In this document: in pieces, positions 31,229-45,186 of the stretch
How the letters are laid out: every line of letters starts with the position of its first letter
Numbering within the stretch: position 1 is the stretch's first letter
NCBI GenBank assembly: GCA_946800325.1
Contig: OX326960.1
Coordinates: 37,539,629 to 37,603,628, forward strand
Direction: 5' to 3'
Length of the DNA: 64,000 bases
DNA from: Luzula sylvatica
Lineage: Eukaryota; Streptophyta; Magnoliopsida; Poales; Juncaceae
The notes under the pieces: generated by a model
Seen by the model: only the letters and a program-made list of their open reading frames with translations
The model's database searches: none
Told to the model about the DNA's origin: nothing
Made by a program: the position numbers and the translations under genes

Positions 31229-34200
31229 AAATCGAGCTTCTTTTTTGGGGGCGCGTAGTTTGTAAATGCACCGATGAATCCTTTTGGATTCTCTGTTTTT
31301 GTTTATGAGTAATGTTATTAGTTATTTAGTTTATTGCTAATTACTGATTTTCAGTTCTAGTTATGATACTTTGTTAGCTTATTAATACTGTTTTAAATTT
31401 ACTTCTCTCTTTTACATACATATTTTCTCAAATAAATGGTCAAAGAATATGAATTTAATTCACAAGCACATGCCTCCTTCTCTTCTTCTTCTTCTTCGCC
31501 GCCGCCGCCGCCATTAGCCTTAGCCATAGCGAGATAATAACGCTTCTCTTTCTTTCCTTCTTCTTCGTTATCCATGGCATTCGCCTTGACATTCGACAGT
31601 GACGGTAGACATTGACTGTGTAATTTATTGCGTTCTTTTTCTTCTTTTCTTCTTCGATCTGTTCCCCTCTTCGATCGATTTTCTTGTCCAAACATCTCCA
31701 GCCCTTTCATTACAAATCACATAACTTCTTCTTTCACATCGTTCCTCTTTCAATTCTTGTCAAAACCTTAAATCGCTGAAATTTGACTGACAATCGCTGA
31801 ATCGTCGGCCTTAAATCGCTTAAATCGACTGCCTTCAATCCTTAAATCGATTAAATCAATGCTTCAATTCTTCAATTCTTAAATCGCTTAAATCGACTAA
31901 ATCGTCGGCCATTAAATCCTTAAATCGCTGGCCCTTCCTCATTGCATCAATTTCAACTGAATATTCAACTGAAATTCGATTGAAATTTGATTGAAATGAA
32001 AATCAACTCAAACTCTACCAAAAAATCGACTTAAACCTTATTAAATTGCCGACCTTTAATTCGACGAAGAGTTGCGAAGGGTTGTGCAGAGATGAAGGGT
32101 TGTGAACCTACGACGAAGAGTCGCGAAGAAGAGTTGCAAAGAAGGGCTGTGAAGAAGAATCGGGAAGAAGGGTTGGGAAGAAGAGTTGCAAAGAAGGATT
32201 GCGAAGAAGGCTTCCTTTTCCCAGTTTAGAATTTTTTTTTTAGAATTTAATTCCTTCTTCTTATCAAAACCCAGGAAATTTTTTTAAGGTCTTTTCAAAT
32301 CCGAGAATCCAAATAACAGACTTGCATTTCCAATTACCTACAGTATCATGGATACGAAGAAAGCGTTTTTCGTTCGACGTATTTTAGGTTTTTGATTTAT
32401 CAACGGAACCGTCAACTTCGATTACAGTTTCTAATACAAACCCGACTTGTAATGGTGATATTATACATAACATACGGGTCTTGAAAAAAAAAAAATGGTC
32501 AAAGAATAAATAATTGATTGGGTTGATAAGATTGCAATTAGATGGAGATGTTAATTGGACTGAATAGCATGATTAAGAGTGCTACATGCCTAACCTAAGG
32601 GGAGTGTAATGACTTAATGAGTAAGGGGAAATAATGTCAATTGTGGTAATAGTTGGGGAGAGGGATTGGATAGGAGGTCAAAGATGGTGAGCGGATTTGT
32701 ACGGACGGACCATTGGCAATCGACGTCCGGCTGATGGAATCATGATCATGTGGTTTGTATTATAATAGTGGTATTATTTGATGCTCTTTTATTTTACGTG
32801 GCCCTTGTTGGTGTTCTGATCCGTGTGTTTGTGTTGTAGATCAAGATAATTTATCGTGAATCCCTTAATTAACATATTAGCATAATAATATATACAAAAC
32901 CAGCAATGACATTATTTCAAACTCTTTACTCTTCATTTGTGATGATGTACGAGATATTTGATTTTGATGTATTAGAAATTATTTGAACGGTTGATTTTTT
33001 TTTGTAAATGTAATAATTGTGGATGTATTTCAAAATTTGGTCTTTAGATGAAAAAATTAAAACGATGACGGATATAGTTTTAAAATTTGGATTGATGTCA
33101 TGAGAATATATGATTTCTTGATATAATTAAATATACAAATAATAACAAAGAATACGTTGGATTGATATAATCGAATGTCGAGATTATTCAAAGAGATTAT
33201 TCAAAATTGAGAGGAAGCATGGGCGTTTACGAAACCCGAAGATTCATATTGTAATATGTTGGTCATGTAAAATTGTTGTAAATTTCGGATTTTGCTTTCT
33301 AGCTCACTAGGTTTCGACGTTTTACATTGTTCGTGTATGTTTGACAAACTTATCAATAAAATATAGAACCGTAAGAGCACGTTTCGTGCTCTAAGCACTC
33401 TTTCGAAAAAGAAAAAAAATATTACGACAAAAAAAAAACGAAAAAATATCGATATATGTGTTCGATGCTACTCGTACTTGGAAATTTAATCAGTAAGATT
33501 CAATGCTAAAGTATTTTCGTAACAAGTTGTACTTTCGTAACAAAGTTTATGTTTAAACTAGATTGATAAATCTATAATATGCATCATTCTTTAGTTTTAT
33601 TCAGAAAATTATTTTCATCCAATTGGAAGATGATAAGACGAAAGAAAGGAATTGATCGAGAATTTGTTTTATATATCTGATTTGTTGAACATAGATAAAT
33701 ACATGGACAATATTTGATATAAATATGTTTAATTCCAATTCTCTTTGAAATATATTAAGATCAGATCAAAACAAAACCAATGAAATAATGTGGATCAAAA
33801 CAAAATCAAAAGATTAGTCCGAAATACGTGTCTCAAAACAAAATTGAGAAAAAAAAACAAAGAGAAATAAATAAAATAAATTTCGAGACGATGACTCTAT
33901 CAAACGATAATTCTTATTTGTATTTATTTAAAATAATATCTTCATATTTTCTTACTATTTGCATGATCATTGAGGAGAATTTGAATAAATTATACTATTA
34001 AATTTAAACAAAACGAGTTAGATTGGATAGAACTCGGGCAAAATATGCTAAGTATCAGGCCGATACGTGAAATGAGTTGGTTTGGATTTAACTCGAGCAA
34101 ATATGTACCTAACTCGAATCATCGAGCAAATAAGTGAAAATTGAAGTCAAATTTGGACAAAGTAAACGAACACTAGAACTTGGATACACGTCAACTTAAT

Positions 34201-35484
34201 GTTCAAATTTGGACAAAATAAACAAAGACTAGAATTTCGATACACGTCAAAGGAATGCTCAACAAAAATCATTTTGTGAAAAAAAAAATAAGATATCCGA
34301 TAAAATCTAATTCCTGGACAATTATACCTATATTATCCACCACTAATTATAAGAGAATCAAACGTCGAACGAAATTTCATGCAATTACATTTCACGAAGT
34401 TATATCATTAAATGATACAAATGTCATTATTTATTATTATTATTTAATAATTACATACTATTAATCTATATTCTTAAACTTAACATATAAAAAACAATTA
34501 AATGTCTAGAAAAACAAAACAACAAACTATATGTTGCACATATGAATGTAAATCCCAGCAGGTTATAGAAAATATAGAAGGAGAGAGGAGAAGAAGCAAG
34601 AAAAATGTCCGTCCCCATGAAGGACAACATGTGATGTTAGTAGTTGTGTTGACCGAAGAAAGCAAGCTCCATGCGGATTGGGGAGCATGACATGGCTGAC
34701 GTGTATTGGCTCTGTTGACATCAGAACCAAGTCAACATCCCCTCCTAGTTAATAAATAACAACCCCCCTCACATGCTCTGCTAGCCTCCCCTAATATTAA
34801 AGTTGCCGATTAATTAATTCATATACGACCTTGGTCTCTGTACGACATTTCCTTGGATTTATTCACCCAGGGGCATTTTCGACATTCCATCCCCCCGCTG
34901 ATGCATTGCTTCTGTAAGCATGACGCTCTCTTCTAGAAGAACAGCCCATATAATGAAGCCCTGGCCCAATGATTTATTGGGCTAGAAGAAAATTAAATTT
35001 AAATGATGTATAATTATTATGGGGAGAAAACAAGGCCCATGAATTGTTGAAAAATAGCGGTGAACAGCTGTTACAGTAGAAAAAAGTAGAAAAAAGGACT
35101 GTAATCATGACAGGAAAAGAGTATACAATGTACTCATCATCATCTGTTTGGTGAGAAACTGTGTACGTACTCGTGGTCAATGTAACTGCCTCATTTTATT
35201 TATGACCGTTGTTTATTTTCAGAAAGTATTACTTGCGCATTAAATAAAATACAATGCATATATTTGCTGAAATTAAATAAAATACATCGTATGCTTTCAT
35301 AATATACAATCTGGACCGTCCATAGTGATCATCATGGCCCATATATACAGGCCCAAAAACTAAGTACAAGAAGTTGAAGGGACACAATTTGAGTCATGTT
35401 ACATGTACAAGTGCCACAATATCTCGTGTAGTCCATGCAACAAATCACTGACAACTTAAAGGGTGATTTATATGCTAGCTCTTC
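31229..35484. other. Long intergenic region with degenerate simple repeats
   Basis: After the VQ 3' UTR, 31770-31935 holds repeated CTTAAATCG(C/A) units and 32085-32210 repeated GAAGAA(G/A)(A/G)GTTG(C/T) units. 34150-34260 holds a ~57-bp near-duplicate (GACTAGAATTTCGATACACG type). Near 33380, AGAGCACGTTTCGTGCTCT is a perfect short hairpin. The minus-strand frame at 31710-31399 is Glu/Gly/Lys-rich low-complexity sequence and is not supported as a gene. I see no other coding block. Confidence 0.5.
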
Positions 35485-35860
35485 TACAATAAAAAATCAC
35501 ACATGTACCCTTCAAAAAATTAAAAATATCATATTTATCCTCTTAATTATCTAGAAAATATCATAATTATCCAATAATTACAATCATCTGTTTTTCCTTT
35601 TAAATTGATTATCAATATTTGGAATTACCGTTCTATCAAAAAATATCATAATTATCCAATAATTACAATCATATTTATATTTTTGTGAGTGTAAATATGA
35701 TTTTTTTTTTATTTTTGGGGTATTTCCTTTGTACAAAAAAATTCAAATTATCATATTTACCCTTCGAAAAATAAAAAAAAATCATATTCATCCTTTCAAA
35801 AATATAAAATACAACTTTTACTCTTTCGAAACTTAAGAAATAGCGTAAATACTCTAATTA
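35485..35860. repeat. Degenerate 'ATATCATATTTACCC' repeat element
   Basis: Two copies of ATATCATAATTATCCAATAATTACAATCAT (near 35568 and 35644) and flanking CATATTTA(T/C)CCT phrases resemble the foldback at 29418-30030, but the inverted arms are poorly kept. Confidence 0.5.
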
Positions 35861-36335
35861 TCAACGCGATGTTAAATTTGACAAGTTCATCCTGATTTAA
35901 TTTTACAAATCTAGTTAAACTATTATAATATACCAATATCTAATTTTTGTAGAAATCAAATTTGATACTTCGTCTTTATGTAATCCCTCTTTTTTATTTT
36001 TGAAACATAAATAACTAAATATGTTATTTTGATTAAAAAAAAAAAAATGTTATTTTGAGTGTTTAAAAGGTTAAGAATATATATAAAGAGTTATAAGGTA
36101 TACAAAGTAATAGATGACACAGAAGATCTGAAGTATAAAAGAGAGAATTGCTACGGAGCACCGAGCGCCGTACTGCCCACGCCTCCGGATCTGAAGGGCA
36201 CCCTACATATAATCCATTGTTTTTTCGGACACAGCTTTACGATCTAAGACACACAAATACAGAGAGATAAAGAGAAAAAAAGAGAGAATTCACGAGGGGG
36301 AAGATTAGATTAAAGGAGTTGTTCTTCTTACCAAG

Positions 36336-37057
36336 GTATTCCAACCCAAAATTCGATTGCGTGATACATCGTGTTTGATCGCCTCGTGGCGGCTTTGATT
36401 GGAATTTTTGAATTTTCTTATCCTTTGATCTATAGATTGGAATTTTTTGTTAGATGGTGTCTGGTTATGTTGATTTTAGGGATTGTTTTGTTGGGGTTGG
36501 TCAATGTGAGGAAACATTGAGAATTTTAGTTTTTTGAGTTGTGGTTTTGGTCAAGGAAGGGATGTGTGATGCTAATTATTCATAGATGAGTTCTGGGTTT
36601 GATGCTTTGGATCTGCTTGAGAATTATTTCTTGCATTATTGGTTCAAAGTTTGAGAAATTTTTGATGAAATTGGGATAGTAACGGCTTTTTCGTTCTCTG
36701 ATAGATTAAAACTGAAGCTTGTTTTACTGAAACTCATCTGACTAAAAGTTTTTGATTTCTAATCTAAGGAAAAGTGTAACTTTTCAGAAAAAAAATTCTA
36801 ATTTTTAAATCTTCAATCACTTAGATGGAGTTAGTATATACACACTCACTTGATTTTGTTTCCAATTTCGCTTGAAATTGAAAATTTATTGTCATCAAGG
36901 CACATAATTCAAATTGTCCAACTGTGACCAATCCAATACTAATTCTCATTAAGTTTACGAGTCAAACCCAAAATCTGACATCAAATTAGGAATTTTCGTG
37001 AACTCTTACCATCTAAAATCTCAATTTTAAACCTCTACATTGTTTTTTCATTTGCAG
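36336..37057 (+). other. Probable 5'-leader intron of exportin-7
   Basis: A donor CCAAG/GTATTC at 36336 and an acceptor TTTCATTTGCAG/A at 37057 frame a T-rich segment upstream of the exportin-7 start codon. A leader intron would place the transcript start near 36240. The call rests on splice consensus only. Confidence 0.4.
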
Positions 37058-37372
37058 ATTCACATTAATTTCTCTCGAGCTCTGCATTAGTTTGGGGGGA
37101 AATTGTTTTCTCTAGGAACCTTTTCTCTTTTTTCTTTGAGCTTCTCAATTGCTCGACCTAGTGTACTAAATTTAAAAACAGGAATATCTTGTTGTTGTAC
37201 ATTATTAATGTAATGCAACAATATCCAATTATTATTTATAACCAAAATTCATATTTATTTTCCTCTTCTCAAACTTTCCTCCTTTTTATTTCTTCTTCTA
37301 CATTTCTCACTGTAATTTCCAACAGCTAAACCAAATAACTAAATAATTGCGTGGCGGTACAATCGGTCCCAA

Positions 37373-40300
37373 ATGGAGAGCTTAGCCCAACTGGAGGTGT
37401 TGTGTCAGAGACTTTACACTTCGCAAGACTCCGCCGAAAGAGCACATGCTGAAAATGCGCTCAAGTGCTTCTCCGAAAATTCGGATTATATTTCTCAGTG
37501 CCAATATATATTGGATAATGCCTCCACTCCTTATGCTCTCATGCTCGCCAGCTCATCGCTCTTGAAACAAGTCACCGATCAGTCTCTCTCTCTTCAATTG
37601 CGCCTCGATATCCGTATTTACTTATTCATTCCTTTTTTGTACATTTATTTGACATTATGTATTTTAACGAAATATATATTTTTGGTTTTTGAAAGGGAAT
37701 TATGTGGTGAATTATTTGGCAACGAGAGGGCCAGAATTGCAGAGCTTTGTGATTGGATCGTTGGTTCAGCTTTTCTGTAGAATTACTAAGTTTGGTTGGT
37801 TCGATGATGATCGATTTAGAGAGGTTGGAAAAGAGGCCATGAATTTCTTGAGCCAGGTAAATTATTATTATTTTTTTAAAAAAAATATTTTTTACTGATT
37901 TTTGTAATTTTACATCGTTGCAATTATTTGCATTGCAGGCATCTTCGGAGCATTACGCAATTGGTCTGAAGATTTTGAACCAGCTTGTTTCCGAGATGAA
38001 TCAGGTAATTAATTAATTAATTATTTGAAAAAATAAAAATTTCCAAAAATTACTAAATAAAACATGAAAAATTAATTAATTATTTATTAATTAGGCAAAT
38101 CCAGGAGTGGCATTATCAGTACATAGAAAAGTGGCCTCGTCATTTCGAGACCAATCACTTCTCCAAATATTTCAAATTTCAATCACTTCTTTGCACCAAC
38201 TCAATAGTGACGCCACCTCCCAAGGTTAATATAATTTCCTCAAATTTCCTAAATTCACATTTCAAAACCCTAGGCAAATATGTAATTAATTAATTATTTA
38301 ATCTATTTTAATATTTTCAGTGCCTACTATGCTAAGACAACTCACTATCTCGCTTGCATTGAAGTGTTTATCTTTCGATTTCATTGGTATGTCACTCGAC
38401 GAAAGCTCTGAGGAATTCGGTACCGTACAGGTATGCAAAATTATATATCCACACACTATTTTATTATATACAAAATTTATATGAAAAAAATAAAAAAATA
38501 ATATTAATAATTTTTGTGTAGATTCCATCTTCATGGAGACCACTCTTTCAAGACCAATCAACGGTTCAGATCTTCTTCGATTTTTACAAAATCACCGAAC
38601 CTCCTCTCTCCAAAGAAGTAATTTACTTAATTCACCTTATTTAGAAGCTATATATTATTCATTATTTGTATATTTATTAATTTTCTATTTTAGGCTTTGG
38701 AGTGTTTAGTGAGACTCGCTTCGGTGAGGAGATCTCTCTTCACTGACGAAGCCTCGAGGTCTCAGTTTTTACTTCATCTCATGAGCGGTACCAAAGAGAT
38801 TCTTCAAACCGGCCAAGGTACTTTATTTTTCGTCTTCTAGTGCTTCGAATTATTTTGTTGGTTATAATTAATTATTCTTTTTGCAGGTCTTGCTGATCAT
38901 GATAATTACCATGAGTTCTGTCGTCTCATTGGCCGCTTCAAAGTCAACTATCAGGTCAACTTTATTATTACTCACGTAATTAATTGGATTAAATATTAAT
39001 ATTTTGTTGTATAATTAATCCAGTTATCAGAGCTATTGAGTATAGAAATATACGCTGAATGGATAAGGCTAGTAGCACAATTCACCGTAAAATCTCTTCA
39101 ATCATGGCAGGTTCGTGTTAAATAAACTATTAATTTTATTTTTGAAATTACTTTTGAAAGTATTTAATTATTTAATTTTTGTAATATATATAGTGGGCGA
39201 GTAGTAGTGTGTACTATCTTCTAAGTCTGTGGTCGAGATTGGTGACATCAGTACCGTATTTAAAAGGAGATACACCGAGTCTACTCGACGAAACCGTGCC
39301 CAAAATTACTGAAGGTTTTATTAACTCTCGATTCAACTCGGTTCAGGTAATAAATTTTAATTATTTTTTTTTTACCTTTGTTATCTTTTTCGCAAACAAA
39401 GTTAGCGTAACAAAAAAAAAATGGAAAGTAAAAATTTTTTTTTTTTTGCCAGGCTGGATTTCCTGAGGACTTGTCAGAGAATCCTTTGGATAATGTGGAG
39501 TTACTTCAAGACCAGCTTGATAGCTTTCCTTATCTCTGTAGATTCCAGGTTTAATATTTAATTAATTAATTTTAATTATATTTTTAAGTACTATTTGATA
39601 ATAATTAATTGATTGCAGTATGAGAGTAGTAGTATTTACATCATAAAGATCATGGAGCCGCTTCTCCAAGCTTATACAGTAAATAAATAAAACTCTTTAA
39701 AAAAGTAAAAATAATAATATGTTATGAAATTATATATAAATGTTTTTATTATTAATTATTAAAGGAAAGGGCAAGGACTCCAGCTCAAGGAGATGGAAGT
39801 GAATTAAATATAATCGAAGGCCAAATTACTTGGATGGTTCATATTATCGCTGCCATTCTCAAAATTCGACAATCTGTTAGCTCCACGTATATATTATAAA
39901 TTAGAAAAAAATAATTTTTATTTTTCGTTTTTATTTTTGCGGAATAATTGGTACATAATTTGAAACAGCGATTCGCAAGAGGTAATTGATGCGGAGCTTG
40001 CTGCACGGGTTTTACAGCTCATTAATATAACCGACACTGGTTTGCATTCTCAGGTAATTTAATAAATAATTAATTAATTAATGTAATGAAATTCAGTATA
40101 ATAATATTATTATTAATTATTGACAAATTTATGTTTTATTAACAGAGGTATCGTGAAATAAGTAAGCAAAGACTGGATCGAGCAATCCTAGTATTTTTCC
40201 AGAACTTCAGAAAATCCTATGTTGGAGATCAAGCTGTACATTCATCGAAGGTAATTAATTAATTTTCTCTATTTTATTTTATATTATTTTGTTACGTGAT

Positions 40301-42685
40301 TTATACGATTTATTTCCCTTTTTTTTCAGCAGTTATATGCTAGATTCTCTGAGCTTCTTGGACTTAATGATCATTTAGTTCTCCTAAATGTGGTCGTTGG
40401 AAAAATCGCTACAAATCTCAAGTGCTACACTGAAGTAATTTTAGATGAATTATTAATTAATTATATTTATATTTCTATAAAAGAAAATATCTTTACTTAT
40501 TTATTTTGTTGCAGTGTGAAGAGGTCATAGAGCATACTTTATCTCTTTTTCTCGAGCTCGCCTCTGGGTAAATATTTATTTTATTATATTTTCTTCACGT
40601 GAAACATACTGAGTATTTAAAAATATATACGTGCAGTTACATGACAGGAAAATTACTACTTAAGTTGGACGGTATAAAGTTCATCATTGGAAATCACTCT
40701 GTAAGTGTTTATTATATTTTATTGAAATGTATTTAATAATATTATGTTTATTCATTATATTTATTGAAATGTATGATTAATTAAAATTATGTGTTGTTAT
40801 AGAGGGAACACTTTCCATTTTTGGAAGAACAGAGGTGTTCTAGAAGCCGAACCACATTTTATTTCATCCTTGGCCATTTAATCTTCATGGAGGACAGCTC
40901 TGTAAAATTCAAATCTTTCATGGAACCCCTTTTACAGGTGAATAATAACAAATCCATCCACCAAAACTTTTCTCTTTAAAAACTTTAATATATTGCATTA
41001 TTTTTCTAAAAATATTATATTAGGTTGTGGTCGGTCTCAAGTCAACTTCTGACGCGGCATTTCGTACCGATGCCGTTAAATACGCATTCATTGGCCTCAT
41101 GAGAGATCTTCGAGGCATTGTTCAGGCTACAAATAGGTACACTAATTATCTTTAATTTAATTAATGCTAAATTGCTAATTAAATAATACTAATTAATATT
41201 TGTGGTTTTATATAGTCGAAAAACATATGGATTGATTTTCGACTGGTTGTATCCTTCGCACATGTCTCTGATCATAAAAGCCATCTCCATTTGGGCCGAC
41301 GTACCCGAGGTAATAAAATAAAAAATATTATATATAATTCTTTTTTTAAGATTATATAATTATTTTTTGATTTTTTAGGTTACAACGCCATTGTTGAAAT
41401 TCATGGCCGAATTTGCGCTGAACAAAGCGCAAAGACTCACATTCGATTGCTCGTCTCCAAATGGAATTCTTTTATTCAGAGAAATTAGCAAAATTATCGT
41501 GGCTTACGGCTCCAGAATTCTAACCGTTCCGAACAGTGCTGACATGTACGCTAGCAAGTACAAAGGAATCTGGATCTCTCTCACCGTACTCACCAGGGGT
41601 ACTTTCGTCATTTCATAAAATATTTTTGTTCTCTAGTTATTAGTTTGTTGGTTGAAATTAATGGTTTGTTTTGTGCTAGCTATGTCTGGGAATTATGTGA
41701 ATTTTGGCGTGTTCGAATTATATGGAGATAGAGCTCTCGCAGATGCATTGGATATCTCGCTCAAAATGGCCCTCTCTATTCCTTTGGCCGATATTTTAGC
41801 ATACAGAAAGGTAAATAATAAACTTTTTAATTAATTGTATATATATATTATAATTAATATTTTTGTGTTTTGTAGCTTTCAAAAGCGTATTTTGCATATG
41901 TGGAAGTACTATTCAGCAACCATTTGAATGTAATTCTAAATATGGACACACCCACTTTCATGCATATCGCAAGCTCTCTCGAGTCTGGCTTGAAAGGTTT
42001 AGATACTGGCATTGCCTCTCAGGTAAATAAAAATATTATTAATTTATTAATTTAATATTATATTTATATAATATAATTTTTTTGTATTTATGACAGTGCG
42101 CATCGGCAATAGATAATTTGGCGGCATTTTATTTCAACAAAATAACACAAGCTGATGGGCCACCTTCTCAGTCTGCAGTCAGTCTCGCTCGTCACGTTTC
42201 TGAATGCCCTAATTTATTCCCTGAGGTTTTACTCTTTTATTATTTTATTTTTATTAAAATTCTTTATTTACTTGCTCGATTAATTTTTGATGTTATTATT
42301 GGTTGATAAAGATGTTGAAGATTCTCTTTGAGATCGTGCTGTTTGAAGACTCGGGCAATCAATGGAGTCTCAGTCGACCCATGCTTAGCTTGATTTTGAT
42401 TAGCGAACAAATATATGCTGATTTGAGAGCCCAAATTTTGGCTTCGCAGGTTTGAATAATTATTTTAAATTTAAATCTTTAATTAATAATTTGAGGAGAA
42501 ATTATTTATTAATTTGTTATTTTTTGTAATTTGTGGTGGAAATGCAGCCAGTGGAGCAGCAACAGAGGCTGTCGGGATGTTTCGACAAGTTGATGGGGGA
42601 CGTGACGATGAGTCTAGAATCGAAAAACAGAGACAAATTCACTCATAATCTAACTCTTTTCAGGCACGATTTCCGTGCCAAGTAG
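37373..42685 (+). CDS. XPO7: Exportin-7 homologue (importin-beta/CRM1-type nuclear transport receptor)
   Basis: Twenty-seven coding exons join in frame to 1056 residues (animal and plant exportin-7 are about 1050-1090): 37373-37613, 37696-37856, 37939-38004, 38095-38224, 38321-38430, 38522-38617, 38694-38817, 38887-38954, 39024-39110, 39194-39346, 39453-39548, 39619-39678, 39765-39886, 39969-40053, 40146-40250, 40330-40434, 40515-40567, 40637-40700, 40803-40937, 41024-41136, 41216-41309, 41379-41598, 41680-41810, 41876-42022, 42097-42225, 42312-42449, 42548-42685. The N-terminus ([47 protein letters not shown]) is the RanGTP-binding importin-beta N-terminal helical region; HEAT-type helices follow throughout ([40 protein letters not shown]). 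It shuttles cargo through nuclear pores with Ran. All introns are GT-AG. Exon 16 has a CAGCAG tandem acceptor that could give +/- one Gln. No disruption found. Confidence 0.95.
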
Positions 42686-43226
42686 GGGAGAAAAATTCAT
42701 CTTTTTAACATTTTGAAAAATTTAAAATTGAAAAGAAAGTAAGAAAATTTAGACTTGACGTCAGTTTGTAAATACCGTTTTGCTCTGTCCCGTCTCTCTT
42801 GCCGGAGTTAGCTTTGACATTGAATCAATTATCTGAACAAACAAAAAGAACAAAAAAAAATAAAAAAAAACTGAGAATAGATTTGTGTGCTTGTTTTTGT
42901 TGTATTGGTGTTGTTTGTTTCACCTTTAAAAAAGGTTAGAATTAGAATGTTTCAAATTGTCTTGTAAATTCATATTTTAGATCTTTTGTTGGTTGGTTGG
43001 TTTAGGTTTTATGGGGTTTAACTTATGATGATATTTGTGTTGATCCTCAATTCTTTATTAAATAGGGAGGGGAAAAAAGTTTGGACGTATGTGAAATTAT
43101 AGTGCTTTTTTGGGCTGTGATGTAAGAATATTAACTTTATTGGTTTAAAGTATTAAAAATTGCGACCTGCTTGTCTTTGAATTTATAGGGTTAAATTGTT
43201 AGGTGCAATTTCACGTGCCCTACAAA
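42686..43226 (+). other. Exportin-7 3' UTR and flank
   Basis: T-rich downstream DNA without a coding frame. Transcripts probably end within the first 300-400 bases, but no strong polyadenylation signal stands out. Confidence 0.5.
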
Positions 43227-43944
43227 TAGGGATGTCAATGGTGTGGATATTGTCCGAACCGATCCGAATCGTATCCGAAGAAATATTCGGATTCGAAAAA
43301 AATATCCAGATCCGAGTGGATTTGGATATGGATCTGGATCTGGATCTGGATCCGAGTGGTGTGGATATTGTTCGAACGGAATCGGATTCAATATTCAGTT
43401 TTGATGCGGGGACCGATTCGGGTATTTTTAGAATCCGGATATTCGGAACCGGATTCGAGTATTCGGAACCGGATCCGGATACGTATATTATATATTATTT
43501 TTATGTATTATATTAGATATTAGTTGAAAAATCATATATAAATTAATGATTTGTGAGTGATTTAAAATCACAATCGTAAAATTACGTCTAGATATAATTA
43601 TATACATCGTTAATATTACAAATTATATATATTTATAGCTAAAAATCAGGTTATGTTATGATAACATATTATCCGTTTTAATATTCGAAAAATAATCGTA
43701 TCCGTATCCGTATCCGACAATATCCGAACCGTATCCGTATCTGTTTATTATCCGAACCGTATTCGGATTCGGGTAATTCCGTATCCGGATCTGTATCCGA
43801 AAAAAAAAATGTAAAACGGATCATTTTTTGAAACGTTACGACAAAAAACGGAACGGTCTTCTACCGTAACACCGTTTTTCGGTGTTTTTTACAACGTTGG
43901 GCATGACCACTATCCGAACCGGATTCGAACCGTTGACACCCCTA
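43227..43944. mobile_element. hAT-type MITE with 8-bp target duplication
   Basis: A 718-bp element starting TAGGGATGTCAATGG and ending with its inverted counterpart CCGTTGACACCCCTA, typical of plant hAT termini. Flanks CCTACAAA (43219-43226) and CCTACAGA (43945-43952) match at 7 of 8 bases, the hAT target-duplication length. Both subterminal regions are crowded with TATCCGAACCG-type and CCGTATCCG-type motifs in both orientations, probably transposase-binding repeats. It has no transposase frame and is non-autonomous. Confidence 0.8.
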
Positions 43945-43952
43945 CCTACAGA

Positions 43953-45186
43953 CCCTCAAATATGATCTTTATCCTTTCAAAACACGAAATATCATGAATA
44001 TCCAACAAAAGTTGGTAATGTGTTCTGACCATAAAAGAAGATAATTTGAGAATATTTCAAAACAAAATATGGTATGGGCATATATGAAATTTCTTATATT
44101 TATACATCTATTCATGATGTTTTCTATATTTTTGTGGAGGTATTTAAAATAGAATATATATTTCACATTTTCAAATAGTCACTTCTTATGATCAAGTGAG
44201 ATCAGAGAGAACGAAAAACTACCTGTTTTGAATAAGTAGTTGGAATAGCACCAGAATGAGGACTCGCTAGATCAAATAGGTAGTTTGCGTTTGCCCCTTC
44301 TTCCGACTACTTTTGAGTGATGTCAAAAATAGCTAAGTCGACTCCGAGCATTCTGGACACGCTTTCTGACACCATTAAGTACACTTCCTTGTTTTCGGAT
44401 ATGATTTTACATGACAAACACGTACCAATATTTTACTGTTCTTTCTTTGATATTTTCATTATTTTTAACCATCCATTATACTTTTGAGAAAAGATTGTGC
44501 AGGCCAGCATATCTAGGTCACCATCAATATGATACGAGAATGACACGTGACAATTTAATTTTTTTTCAATTGTGACGACACTTTGTGCACTCCATTCACA
44601 CTCCAAAACACACACCGTTCCTCATCCAGATTTATATTTTTTTAGATGTAACATATTTCATATTTTTTATATGTATATTATTCATTTTTTACATGTAAAT
44701 TTAAAATAACATCTTTTCACATGTATGATATATTTTTACGTGTTATACTTTGTTAGATGTGTCTTACACTGTTTAGATATATGATATACATTTTTGAAAT
44801 ACAATACATGTTATACATTTTTATATGTATGATATACTTTATGTACGCATGATGCACCTTTTAACATATAATTTGTTTACATGAGTAACATTTGTATAAT
44901 TTGTTTTGGACTAGATTTATATATTTTGTATGAAAAAATATATATTCTTTGCGGTGCGATTTTGAAATGTACAAATGCGATCAAACTTAGAAAAAACCAA
45001 GCTGTCATGTGTCTGTTTCACATTTAATTGGATGACCGGGGCGTGCTCACTCTCAAGCGTGCTCACTCTCAAAGGATCCAAGTGAGTCCCTATATGTTTA
45101 TAAGTGCTTCTTATACATTTTTCATGAGTATATTATATTTTTTCTGAATATTTTACTGTTCGTTATTTCAATGACAATATATATAT
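43953..45186. other. Intergenic, nothing recognised
   Basis: AT-rich DNA with TATGATATA/TTACATGTA-type simple-repeat vocabulary at 44640-44900 and a 16-bp duplication (CGTGCTCACTCTCAA) near 45045. No gene. Confidence 0.5.

Noticed and set aside
31399..31710. 103-aa minus-strand frame, Glu/Gly/Lys-rich
   Set aside because: Arises from a (CTT)n and (CCG)n low-complexity run; no domain, no start or splice context.
33201..33270. Possible C-terminal coding tail reading EEAWAFTKPEDSYCNMLVM
   Set aside because: Too short, no upstream coding block and no recognised family.
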